This document shows, piece after piece, positions 25,242 through 37,195 of a stretch of 64,000 nt of DNA. Both the position numbers and the translations under genes were made by a program. The notes beneath the pieces were generated by a model, which searched no databases, was not told the origin of the DNA, and saw nothing but the letters and a program-made list of their open reading frames with translations. Each line of letters begins with the position of its first letter. Within the stretch, counting starts at the first letter, position 1. Origin of the DNA: Haliclona indistincta (taxonomy: Eukaryota > Porifera > Demospongiae > Haplosclerida > Chalinidae). The stretch covers positions 3,901,754 through 3,965,753 of the forward strand of contig OZ024792.1 in assembly GCA_964017065.1 (NCBI GenBank). Reading direction: 5' to 3'.

Positions 25242-27227
25242 CTAGCTAAGAGTTGTTGGCAATTCTTCACTCTCCCAAGATTCAAATTTCTACGAAAAGG
25301 ATTAACACAATAAACTTGTAGTTATTTGAAAGATCACTCACATTAGCTTCAATGTAAAGTACTTTCAAGAGATACAACACATACTCCTTGTTCTGCCTTC
25401 TTGTTGGACATTTATTGCCAATCAGGGTCAACTCGTCAGTGGTGGAGTTGTAACGTTTTCTAGCCAGCAATATCATCTTTTGCCTTGCACGATCAGCAAG
25501 TGGAATATCAGAAAGAGTTACCTGAAGCAGACATGTTACTTTGCTCCTCACTGTTTAAACTACCTCACACTCATTTTAACGATTCTTGCGCCAGAGTGTC
25601 TGATGTTGGTTGATGGGAATACATAATTCCTGGTCGTGAATCTCAGAGGAAGGTGTGGTAGCTTATCAGGCCAAGAAGTACACAATGCTGCACACAAGAA
25701 AGAATCATACATTCATTAAAGATGTCCAACTCACGTTTTAGAGCAGCACAATGCTTTTCAATAGCTGGTGGTGTCAGGTGAAAAAAATTAGGTATCTAAA
25801 ATTAAGCAACAAAATAATGATAGTAGAGAGTTTTAGTTAGCCGTTCACGCTACACGGCTGAACGTCAACGGCTGGTTCAGTGACGTCACCACTTATCTTG
25901 TAACTTGTGTACACGCGAAGGCAATCTAGTCTTGTACGTATACAACACTGTAGCGCGCACAGTACAGCGGTTTTTCTGCTTCTTGCAATAGTAAAGCGTA
26001 GACCGTAGAGCGTCACCTCATGCACTAATGTGTGAAGGCATTGTTATCTTATTCACACGATGGAGGATGATCAAAGACTTCACACATTAGTGCATGAGGT
26101 GACGCTCTATGGTCTACGCTTTACTATTGCAAGAAGTAGGAAAACTGCTGTATTTTGTAGGCACACGTAAAACACACAAAAACAGAAACCTAAAGCATGT
26201 GCCTTTGTGCTAGCTTATAACTAACGTGCAGGAAAGCTAGACGAGAGAAGCGAGAAGTCTTTGAAAACCATACGGGAAAACCAGGTACCAGCCGTTGTAA
26301 ACGGGAAAATTGAACGCGAGGCTGGGGTTAACGGTGGATCACGTGCTGATTTGTGACGTCAGCATTGCCAGGCGTTTACCGTTAGTGCAAATAAACGTGT
26401 AACTAAAATTCTCTAGTCAATAGTATAAGTACAACATTTGCCTCAATTTACGCACAAGTATTCGGTTGTCTATTTCGACAGTGCTCTCTTAGCTAGCTGT
26501 TTTACTAAGCACATTGTTGTTCCATTCAATGGTATTCGGAGGGCATTATGGTCAGCCATTAGTTTCGCTCACATAATGTAGCTTTCACAAAACCAACTCT
26601 CACATGCAATGTTGAATCTATCAACAGTTCACGAGATCAATTTTATGAAGCAGGGTAGCCCACAATATGCAGCACGATACTACCGTGTGTTACAGTGAAA
26701 CAGCTGATCTTGACTTCTCATATTATGCACCTTGAGTAACTCGTGGTTACCAATACCTACTGGAGGCACCTCCCCAGGTCCCGGCCTGCCCATGCGAATA
26801 GGAAGAGGTATGAGAAATGGATCAAATGGACGTGCTACTTGATAAACTGATGACCATTCTGTGCCCTCGCTGATTTTGTCTACCTATAACAAAAAGAAAA
26901 TAAAACAGACTCAGTCGTATATTCAGGCTAACATTCATTGACTTTTTTCTGTTGAACGCATACCAAGCAGTAGGTGGAGAAAATATTGATTTGGTCTTTC
27001 TTCCTGCACAAAACACTCACCCACTGACACACAATTTTATGAATACTACCTCTGAAATCTTGTCGTGGTCGTCCCTTGGTCCGTGATCGTCCTCTTTTTC
27101 GCAGATCGTTCGAATAGTGTCGAGTTTCATTTACTGTTCTGACATGTACACTCGAAATAGCTGCAGCAGGAATAGCTCGAGGAGGCTGCTTCAGAAGCTG
27201 TAACAAAAACACGTGCTTTAGGCCCAT
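25242..27227 (-). CDS. MRPS35: Mitochondrial small-subunit ribosomal protein mS35
   Basis: Exons on the minus strand run from ATG 27227 to TAG 25242. The N-terminal exon (27227-27051) is basic and likely carries the mitochondrial targeting peptide (KHVFLLQLLKQPPRAIPAA). The next exon (about 26877-26728) gives EWSSVYQVARPFDPFLIPLPIRMG. Then come IPNFFHLTPPAIEKHCAALK (about 25797-25737), a NYVFPSTNIRHSGARIV exon (about 25688-25570), CPTRRQNKEYVLYLLKVLY (25522-25343), and a last exon with KFESWESEEL. These follow vertebrate MRPS35 closely in order and spacing. The protein is part of the 28S mitochondrial ribosome. The third intron contains an inverted-repeat element at 25964-26151. The gene converges on RPL36A. 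Confidence 0.93.
25964..26151. repeat. Inverted repeat, 74-bp arms, in MRPS35 intron
   Basis: Arms 25964-26037 and 26078-26151 are reverse complements with four differences, around a 40-bp spacer. Weaker complementarity may continue outward, since tgacgtca motifs occur on both sides at about 25880 and 26357. Part of the arm resembles sequence beside the dispersed repeats at about 31465 and 40490, so this is probably a foldback or MITE-type element. Confidence 0.9.
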
Positions 27228-27439
27228 ACTTAAACTAGGCGTGGTTTCTGCATTTTAAAAATTAAATATTAATTTCAGTAATAATTGTTACAAGAACAAA
27301 AAGGTGAAGTGCATATACAAAATAACTTCAAATTATAAAATATTACGTGTTCATTGCATAAAACATTTTTAATCAAAATAAACTATCCAATCTCATGATA
27401 AAAACGACCACACAGATTTTGTAAGTGGATTTATTGGTG

Positions 27440-30400
27440 CTAGCTGGAACTGCAAGATGTTGGTGAAAGTAGCGTCCCCTGGCAAGTCGGACAGCATTGA
27501 TCCTTTACATAAACAATTTGACTTCTGGGACAATTTGTCATTGGAGAACACATCACTGTGTTAGTACAATCCCATGCATTTGACGTAGAATGGAAATACT
27601 GCAAAGAAGAAAAACATTGACATTAAGATAACTGGAAATATTGACATACCTTGCAAGTGCAAGTCTGACAACCATTTGAAAGACTGATAGTAGTACCATT
27701 GTTCTTTGCTGAACATCTTGGAACTATATAATAAATCCCAGTATTTGCAATGTATAAGATTGATATATTACTGTACTCACATCTACAGGCTTTACAGCAA
27801 GCTCCTTCAGGCACATACTGCTCACTGGAATCACAGCTGAGTGCTGGACATCTAGATTTTTTGTTTACTACTTCAAACGCACCACTCTAAGAATCATACC
27901 AATCTCAATCAACAATCACTGAAGAGTTATTTATACTTACCGAAGTACAACGGTGCTTGATGCATGGATTCTGAGGGTCAGGAATTTCGATTCCAATAGC
28001 AACTACTTGATTGCCCATAGTGCACACTACAACGATCAAATGTTGATGACTATAAAACAGGTCAATGTTATGTGTCTCACCATTATTCAGGCTACACTGT
28101 GGACAGCATGTTGATGACACGCTGGGTTGAGAGCAGTCACAGTTTACTGGTTTACATGACACTTCACCATTCTATAATCACTAAAATAATAACACTGCTA
28201 GTACGACTATAGTACTTACATTACAAGTGCAGTTATCACATCTGCCTGGTCCAAAAAGCATAGATTCTGTATCGTTCATCCTCTGATTGTCTTTAATGCA
28301 ATTTCCAGTACAGTCTGTTGAATTATTATTGCAGCGACATCTGTATAAACCAAAGCTGTTTTGACAAATAGCATCAGGAATACATTTAGCGATTCCCATT
28401 TCACACTCATTGACATCTGTTGAAAAAACCAATGAGTAGTAGCAATACTGAACAAACACTAACTACTAACCTGCACAAGTACCACCTTTGTATTGATAGC
28501 CATTGTTACAGCGACAAAAGTGGCCTCCAAAGGTATTTTCACAGCTGCCTCTAGTCTTGTGGCATCTATTGAGATTGCGGTCCTTGCACTCATCAATGTC
28601 TGTTTCACAACTAGTACCAGTCAATCCAGGAGGACAATCACATGTGTTAGGTGCAATACAGCGACCACCATTAGCACACTTTTCATTGCATATTGCTAAA
28701 AAGACAAGCATTATCATAAAACAGCGATAGACAAGTGTCGCAAGAACTTACGAGCACATAGATCGCCCTTCTTTTCGTAACCAGAAGTACAGTTACAACT
28801 ATAACGTGGTTCTTCATTGATACATACGGAATGAGGAGGACAACTGTGTCCGCCTGTTAGTAGACACTCATTGATATCTAAGGAAATATTATTGAATTGC
28901 AACAAAAAATCTTTAACAATACCTTCACATTGTCCATTCACTTTGCTGAATCCATCTTCACAATTGCATTCAAACGAACCAATTGTGTTGACACAAGTGG
29001 AATGTAAAGGACAGTTATGGCCGCCTTGTTGATGACCCAGTTTGCATTCATCACGATCTAAAAGACAAAGAGTAATGTGCATGTAGGTTATTCAAAAAAC
29101 GCTAACCAATGCATGATCCATTCATTGACTCTTCAAACCCTGTATCACAGTCACAAGTAAATGTGATTCCACCTTGATCTCTGCAGGAGGAGTGTTCAGG
29201 ACAACTGCTAAAATCACAAGCTGATATGGAAAATGAAAAACTCATTAATTTTTAGATGAAATTATCGTTCATGCATACCTGAACACGAATCACAGCAAAT
29301 AGAGATGTTGCGTTCTGATTCAGTGAAGTTCTCACTACATTGTGCATAACTGTTATGGCATTGATATTTTGTTGCTCGTCCAGCCACCAGATCAGTGAAA
29401 AATGGCTACAAACAAAAAAAACAATCACTACCTTACTGTGAAATACTAACAACTTACAACACACCCGTATTCTTCGCACATATCACCATTTTTCAAATAA
29501 TACTTGTCATCTTTTCCTATAGTAACTTCATTTATACTGACTACACAGGCTAATCAGAAAAGTTGATTAAATAATTGAAGCATTGAACAAAATACAGCTT
29601 ACTAGGAACAGGAGCTGGGGTAGAGGTTGCTGAGTTCTGAGCTCGATTGGGTTTTGCAGTTGTCGTCATAGCAGTAGCCGGTGGAGGAATAGTAGGTATA
29701 CTGCTGGGATCCTCACAACGAGCATTACCATTCTAAACGTATGAGAGATAAAAATAGTGATTTTAATAACTAGCCATTTCATCATCCTAATTTTCTCACA
29801 TCACAAAAGCAGATTTGTCCAGCTCGGTTAAATATGAAAGTCTTGTCATCATGTGACAGATCATCTATCAAACACCTATGCCCGGTGCCTGGAGTATTTG
29901 CTGTGGGGTTGGTTGGTAGTGTTGGTGGTGGGTCATTGCTAATCAGTGCGCTCTGTGACATTTCCTCCATTCTCATTTGGAGTTGATATAATTTGTTGAG
30001 GGCCACAAGAAACTCGCCACAGGTAGGACAAATTTCTGTTTGATGGGATAGAACAAGATATCACTATTTTTAGTGAGTATAACTAAGTGTAAGTATGCGT
30101 GTAAATATTCCCATAACAATGAATTACATTTGTGATAAACGTGCACTATGGTGTGTGCAACAGATGGCTTTCACAGCCGGGACATACCTGTACCAGTAAC
30201 ATGATCACACTGCTTTCCTGGGCCGCTCATTCCAAACCGAATTCCAACATCTTGCAGACTGCCCTGTATCAGTAAACAACTGTAATTATTCTTGTCAAAG
30301 ACTAACGTAATAACTATCCCACCCTTCCTTTAACTGAATTCCTATTCCCTCCCTCCCGTCTCACTTACTGTCAACCCCATATTGAACTCTGTCTGGTACA

Positions 30401-32982
30401 TGGTTGCTCCTACGCTTGCTACGATGTTGTCACTGTTAACACAGTAATCTGGAACAGGTATCACTCTCCTCGATACCTCCTTGCAGTCAATGTGTACTAC
30501 GACAACACTACCACTGAGAGTGACACTAACTCTAAACCACCTGCAAGAAGACACATCAAATACAAATCGTCATATATAGCTTTTCACATACCTTCCACGA
30601 GGAATTTCATGGTTGAACTTTTCCACTCGTGCTTGATTGCGGTGGTGGTACATAAGGACAAATTGATTGCTTGATAGTTCCACAAATAGACCAATAAGAG
30701 GAGACTTGTCTGACGAGGCATCATCTTGTGTGAGTACAACTAATGGTCCGCCTACGTCACCAGTAGTTTTAAAGAACATTGATGCATAGATTGTGAGTTG
30801 TCTAGTGTCACAGGATATGTTACGTAGTGTTTCAGCTGATTGACTATTATTATAATGTAGTCCGTGTCCGGAAAACTCAAATGCAGGCTTGTTTGGGTCC
30901 ATTCCATCCATTCTGGGAGCCTCGGGTGGAAGAGTCATTGTATCACGATGTACTTGTTGAATGAAAATATCAAAAAAGTCCAAATCCTGAGTCTGGCATG
31001 TTGCTACAGAAGAGTATAGAAAAAAATTTAAAGCATCAACAGGATGTATAACACAGAATTGTGCTATTATTATCTCACTATAGCTAATTGCTCAAAGCTA
31101 TTGTAATGTTTCTCTAGGTGACACAGGAATGTTCGTTACCCACGACTAAAGGCACACATCCTGTCATATCATGTAGTATCTCACCGACAGAACCATTGCT
31201 GCAAGCATGTGCAATGTCAGTTTATCACACCTCCATCTATGAGTTAGGCTTGCAATAACTCTGACTAACCCTACCTAACTAGTCATTGTCACAGTTACTA
31301 GTAAGTGACTAGTATGGAAAGGTCAAAGAAGTGTTTTACAAATCTCAACAGCTGTAGCACTGACTCAACATATATGTGTTCTTTGATGTAACAGGATAAT
31401 GTTATGAGTAACCTTGTCAGGTACTATTAACAGCACAGTGCAGCATTGATACAGTTTTACTACTTCTTGCAATCTAAACCATAAACCATGTTCAGTCACG
31501 CACAATGTAATAAACCTTCCAATAAGGCACGAACCACGCTTTATGCTTTTGTGGCTGTTGCAAGGACTAATAAAACCATTTGTAACTAGTTAGGAAATAA
31601 GGAAACTCAAAGACCACCTGTATAAACTATTAACAATAATTATATTAACCTTGGCTACGCTCTAATGTGATATATTATTAGGGAATGCTCACGCCAATCA
31701 TAAACCAGACTTGAACACACTGTACAGCTCAGCTGCATGCATCCTCTAGTTCACCTACTTGACAAAGGCTTGCCTTTAAAGAAATCATGTTCATGTACAA
31801 TTGTACATGCACAACATAACATCATACCTACTCAATGACAGGGCTCAAAATAATATTTTAAGGAGCCTAGAATTTATTTTGAACAGAACCAGTAGTCTCA
31901 CTTATACACTGCTATACCACAAACACTATAACTATGCTGCCAGCAACAATATTGCACTCTTACAACCTGTACAAGGGTCACTTGCATTATCAAAGTTTGT
32001 AAGGTCGAGGTATATAAATTATACAAAAGGACATGTACTCAGGGTCATGTGATGAGTTGATCATGAGACGGTTTTATGGTCAGGAAGCCGGTGCATGCAT
32101 GCATAGTAGATATCATATTAAGGAGGAATGCATCACCAGTTAATGTGATTTACAAGAACAAAACCGTTGTAGACACATCTTTGTTGTTCCAAGTCTAGTC
32201 AACCTCTGCGTTGATCGAATAATGCATAAAAACCCAAACAACTAAAATGACAGTTTAATCGTTCAAATAAGGACCTAAAGCTATTCTTCCTGTTTAATTG
32301 TTCCTTGAGGCAAAACAAGCACCGTATTGCAATCATGGAGTGTTATAAAACACTTGAAAATAATGAGAAGCTTGTTTAACACTGTCTACAAACAAAACGT
32401 TGCTGGAGTAGTCATTAAATAACCATGGCAACCAAATAGTGACAACCAGTCACAATTAGCATAATTCACATGTAGAAGGAATTTTCACTTCAGCACAGAC
32501 ACTAGTTGCAAGTGGAACCATCAACACTGTCGTATGCATGCATTCTTCAGTTTAGGGATATCACAAATTTGTGGGAGTCAGTACAAAACAATGATAAACA
32601 GTCTCCCAGATCACAAACAGTTATCAGGTGATAAAATATAAACATTCCAACAATGCAATACTCATGGGAGAGCAATTTAAACTGACACTTTCTCTGTAAC
32701 ATAAACAGAAGTGAGGTACTGTATCCGTTTGAACAGCCACTAGGGATTAAATGCCACCAATTTGCGGTCATAATAAGGATGCCTGCGGCTACAAATCTAA
32801 TTTAGCTAGACCTCAGCGTCACACGCAAAACTCCGCTAGCGAGCACCCAAATCAAAAATAATAGCGTACTAGATAAACTCACCATCTGATGCATTGGTTT
32901 CCCGCACGATAACGGAGTGGAGTAAGATAAGGCAGAACACGAGGGTAGTGGTGCTCCTACTGCAAATTGAGTATTGCTGCAT
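27440..32982 (-). CDS. NELL-like secreted protein: TSPN, EGF and VWC domains
   Basis: The first exon (ATG 32982 to about 32882) encodes a signal peptide, STTTLVFCLILLHSVIV. After a 1.9 kb intron, exons about 31012-30570, 30542-30368 and about 30264-30190 encode a thrombospondin-N-terminal/laminin-G-like domain. A linker follows with a short heptad stretch (LNKLYQLQMRMEEM) and a Pro/Thr-rich segment. Then come about five EGF modules (29100-28200), several of the calcium-binding type (DRDECKLG, DINECLLTGG, DIDECKDR, DVNECEMG). VWC-type cysteine-rich modules (about 28160-27440) end at TAG 27440. Signal, TSPN, coiled coil, EGF and VWC are the parts of vertebrate NELL1/2, though here the VWC units are mainly C-terminal. 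It is an extracellular matrix or signalling ligand candidate. Exact domain counts and orthology are uncertain. Confidence 0.78.
31504..31564. repeat. Dispersed repeat core, copy in NELL-like intron 1
   Basis: The phrase starting aatgtaataaacct and ending gtggctgttgcaag is shared with 3133-3193 and 40551-40608. Similarity continues to the left with 40490-40550 and with the arms of 25964-26151 (ctacttcttgcaat). It lies in the 1.9 kb first intron (about 31013-32881), which otherwise shows nothing recognised. Confidence 0.8.
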
Positions 32983-33201
32983 ATTCTAGCTCTAATGGTG
33001 TCTCGTTGGTCGATGTAATAAAATTTGTGTTTGCACTCGATCTAGTAGTCCTTTTATACATGACGTATGCGCAGCACGTGCGCTTAACGCTTGTGATTGT
33101 TTCCGGTTCTTTCCGTGTATTAGTACGGAATCTTTGAGCCCCGCCCCACGCAGAGTGCAGATAGCTTGCATGGTTGCTATAACTCAGCTATTTGACTGAA
33201 T
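32983..33201. promoter_or_regulatory. Divergent promoter NELL-like/ODF3
   Basis: 219 bp separate the two start codons. A CACGTG box lies at about 33076 (gcagcacgtgcgc). No other element was recognised. Confidence 0.5.
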
Positions 33202-36200
33202 ATGGTAGTCGACTCTCGGTCCAATGCAAGCAAGAACCTGAAGCCACGCTTGTCCTGCATGGACAAGGGGCCAGGTCCTGGAAAGTACAGCCTCCCATCA
33301 ACATGTGGTTACAAATCACATGATGTTACTAGAAGAACCAGTCCTGCTTACTCGTTTGGAACCAGATTCAAGCAATTTTCTTCTTTGGCAAACAAACCTC
33401 ACAGTCCAGGACCTGCACACTTCGTAGCTCCACAGATTACCAGAAAGGGCAAAGATGGTTCTCCGGCCTACTCTATTTATGGACGTCCACGCTCATTGTC
33501 TGCTCAACCCACACCTAGTCCAGGTAACAGTAAACCTTATTGAAATGCATTTTGCAATGCAATAACCAATGGTGTTGGCATCACCTATAAACTAATATAG
33601 GTACACCTACGAATGTATGAAGGTGTAGTCTGATAGGGAAATTCTATATCTTTTGAACATTATTTTGATGGTTTCATTTGTGGTTTTGAGCAACTGCACA
33701 GATTACTCAATATCCGGTCACATAGTGCTTATTATTAAATTCAGCTTTATCATCCAACTATTTTTCAGGCGCTAAAGCACCAATGGTTAACATCCACATA
33801 AGAGTACTAGATTTCACTAAGCCAATTATACAATAAAACATATTTATCAAATATTTATTAACACAACTGTTATGTCCCATGACAAGACCCATCAACAGTG
33901 TCATGCTGAACACGCCATAAATGGTATTTTGCAGTGAACAGAGCAGTGGAGTGAAAACTATTGTGTTTGCAAACATTGAGCTGCTGGTCATAGTCTCATA
34001 ACACAAAGATAATAATAAATCAATCAATGATATAGTAATACAGGCATGTAATCTTGAGCAATTATTTCCTTTCTTCTATATATAGTATTATATTTCCTAG
34101 TAGTCCGGCCAGGTTGCAATGCTATGTGGAAGTACTACATTGTACGTCATTACGGATCCGGAGCTATGACAACTGATTTACCACTGACCAACACACTTGC
34201 ACTATCAAAGCAATTTTTACAGTCCCTAGCAACAGACAGTGGTCACTTTGAGCATTCTTAAAAATTTGCCAAGTGGCTACGCCTATGTCTACCATCATTC
34301 AACACTCTGCTATTAACTCACAAAATTATAATAATTAGATTATGATCATACCAGTAACTTAACTCTCATGATCTTGTTTTTGTCACTATAGCTGCATACA
34401 GTGTTACATATGTAAAGGAGAAGCGTCCTCCTGCATATTCTATGGGTACCAAACTATCTTCACTCTCAAGACCACAAACACCTGCTCCTAATGCATACTC
34501 ATTACCTTCCGTAGTAGGAAAGGGTAATTCTGCTGCCTACTCACTCACTGGTCGGTCTAAAATAGGAAGTTTCCATCAAGATTTGAAAAAGGTGAGTCTA
34601 CTACAGTTAGTATAGACCTACTACAACAGGCTACATTGACTACTGATCAACCCAAAATCAACATGTACATTCTGTTATAAAATTTCTGACCTCTTAACAA
34701 AACTCTAAGCAGCTGTTCAAGAAAGTAGGAGTTAAGTGCAAGTACTGTATCTAGCTACCATTCTAGGTTTGAATTGATCACATGGTCTGCTTAATATATC
34801 TGGCAGTATCAGCACACCAAACAGCTGGGTACATGTGGAGACTGTGATTGGGTGTACCTGTTTATTGGTGCAAACTGCCAAGCAAGCCATTTTATATGGC
34901 ATCACCATCTGTCTGTAGCATAGATAATGTGTTGATGTCTGCAAAAAATAGAATGACTACAAGTTGCCTATGTTGTAACATGATAGTTACACTGCAGTAG
35001 TTACACTGCAGTAAGTAGGGAAAAAAATTTCCTTCATTCTGCAAGTCAACAGTACCCCTCTAATAGCAGTTGCACATAGCTAAAAGTTAAAAAGCCTTTA
35101 TTCGCTCACTGTGCATCTACCGTATAGCCGGTTTTTTTCGCTGGCCAAATATTTCGTTAGCCAAATTTTGGCTGGGTCTAATTTTCATCACAGAGCCAAG
35201 TCACAAAACATTTTAAATGGGCAAAAAGAATTTTTCAAAATCTAATTTTCGACACGCACCAGCCGTTCGAAAATTAAATCTACATGAAAATAACCGGCTA
35301 TACGGTATACCTTGAGGATCTGTGTGAAACAAACAATGATGTACCATTATCAAATGTACAGCAACCACCCACACAGACTTATAATTGATGTTGTTCATCT
35401 GTTCCTTTAACAGCATCCTCTGCATCCAGTATGGCATGATCCTCCGCATCCAGTATGGCATGATCCTCCACCTCCATGCATGATATACTTATGTCGTGCT
35501 CCATATGCATCATATCAAGCAGCTGCAGCTTATCATTATCACAGCATAATATTTATACACTAGTTAACCTCCCCCTTCCTTATGATTCCTATCTGTTCGT
35601 CTCCCACTGGATGTTCCTCATTCCTCCAGTCCTGTCAGCTGAGATGTACGCTACACACGTTCATTTTGATATTGTACAAGTTACCAACTTTGGAATAATT
35701 CTAGACTAGCTATATTATGTGGTGATTATCTAACCACTTAACAATTTATAACAGCTACTGATCTATTTTGTTGCTACACAAGTATGTCATTCAAGCTATC
35801 AATCAGTACATTTGAATGCATAATGTTGCAAAGTCAAGGTCACATGTTACCTGTGAACAAAGTAGATACAATTTGGATGATGAGGTACTATGCAAACTCC
35901 TGGAGATGCCGAGGCAAGGAGTTCTGTCTGAGTACTTATAGTCTCACAATTGCTATAGTGACGACCAGGCACCCATTTTACAAATGAGTGAGCTGGAAAA
36001 TTGATCGCACGTTTGATAGCAAATAATCCTGCTTTGGAATTCGAACTCAGCTCACCCAACAATGTTGCACATAATTATCCTATTAGCAATGCACACTACA
36101 TGCAGAAACTTAATAGTAGATTATTTTTCCTGAGTTATATAGGATGGTATTGGTCTAAATGTGATAGCGCTGCATGCAATCAGCACTTTGTGTTTGTGCA

Positions 36201-37069
36201 GTGTTATTCTTGACAGATGGTTCGATATCATTACATGGAACAACTCAATAAATTCTCCCCTTGGGTGCGTCTAACTGGCTCATCTAGTAGCTATTTACAG
36301 TTGGTTTTATTAATTTTGATCGTAACAACAAAATAATTGGACTCTGTCCTTCCTGTCACAAACTGTCATAACATTTGAGACACAACATTTTACAGTACTT
36401 CTGGCAAAGGTATCAGCTGTCATTGGGTGCATGATGTACTCACTAAAGGGGACAATTTTCAATTTCTAGGACCATAAATATGTAATAATTAGTAGACTAG
36501 AGTGTCTAAGAATGTGTGATGATTGTCGTGATATCTATGATAGAGTCGGATTTACGCATATCAAAACTGATTTGTGTTACGTAGGTCGAGGAATCTATAG
36601 TATAGACAGGATTGTAGACATAATTACCACTTCCTTTCTACTGTTCTGCATGATCACATCATTACCGATAACTACTAGATCCTTCCAATAGACACCAGGT
36701 CCTGGCTCATACAGAATCGTAACAAGACTCCAGTCTCCAAGTTACTCCATGGGCAGTAGAGTGTTTCCACCTGACGCCTGGAAAGCAACTCCAGGACCAG
36801 CAGCATACAAAGCAGAGGAGGTTGGTTAGGGTTTCTGAGTAATGATTGTATCACACAATTTCACTTGAATCTCATGATCATGTGATAACCAGACATGACT
36901 TGTTTGTGTGAATGTCTGACATTCTGGCAAGCACCACTACATTATAATACTTTATAACCACAATTTCCTATTATTTTAGGTCAAAGCACACAAGAGGTCC
37001 AGTCCCGCTTTCTCGTTCAGTATTAGACACTCAGAACATGTAGCTCCAGTTGTAGACAAGACTTCATAA
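33202..37069 (+). CDS. ODF3: ODF3/CIMAP1-type protein with SHIPPO (STPG) repeats
   Basis: Four exons: 33202-about 33522, about 34392-34591, about 36691-36821 and 36981-37069. They encode about 245 residues with repeated Pro-Gly-Pro motifs: GPGPGKYSLPSTCGY, SPGPAHFVAPQI, PAPNAYSLPSVVG, TPGPGSYRIV and TPGPAAYKAEE. Aromatic PAYSFG/PAYSIYGR segments lie between them. The C-terminus SPAFSFSIRHSEHVAPVVDK matches the end of vertebrate ODF3. Such proteins line sperm outer dense fibres or sit on ciliary microtubules, so a role in sponge sperm or choanocyte flagella is likely (inference). The start was chosen as the first ATG in frame with the SHIPPO repeats. Intron 2 carries a MITE at 35118-35307. The stop lies 127 bp from the convergent AKIP1-like stop. 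Confidence 0.92.
35118..35307. mobile_element. MITE-type element, 16-bp terminal inverted repeats
   Basis: The left end taccgtatagccggtt is the exact reverse complement of the right end aaccggctatacggta, 190 bp apart. The outermost TA at each end can be read as a TA target-site duplication, which would fit a Tc1/mariner-like element. There is no coding capacity. A diverged, longer relative is in the INCENP intron at 50198-50665. Confidence 0.85.
35408..35478. repeat. Short tandem repeat, about 24-bp unit
   Basis: The phrase catccagtatggcatgatcc occurs twice, with a third partial unit, just after the MITE in ODF3 intron 2. It gives no frame and no known motif. Confidence 0.7.
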
Positions 37070-37195
37070 TTTAGATTTTGTACAAAGCAGTCTATTTCCC
37101 TTTTATTTATTATAATTAATTTTATTGGGTAGTTAGCCCTTTGATTTAGTGATCAAGCAACAATAATAGCAATAATAAAACAAACTCTGTAACTT

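Noticed and set aside
31801..32052. Open frame in the first intron of the NELL-like gene
   Set aside because: Low-complexity composition and no recognisable motif; probably chance.
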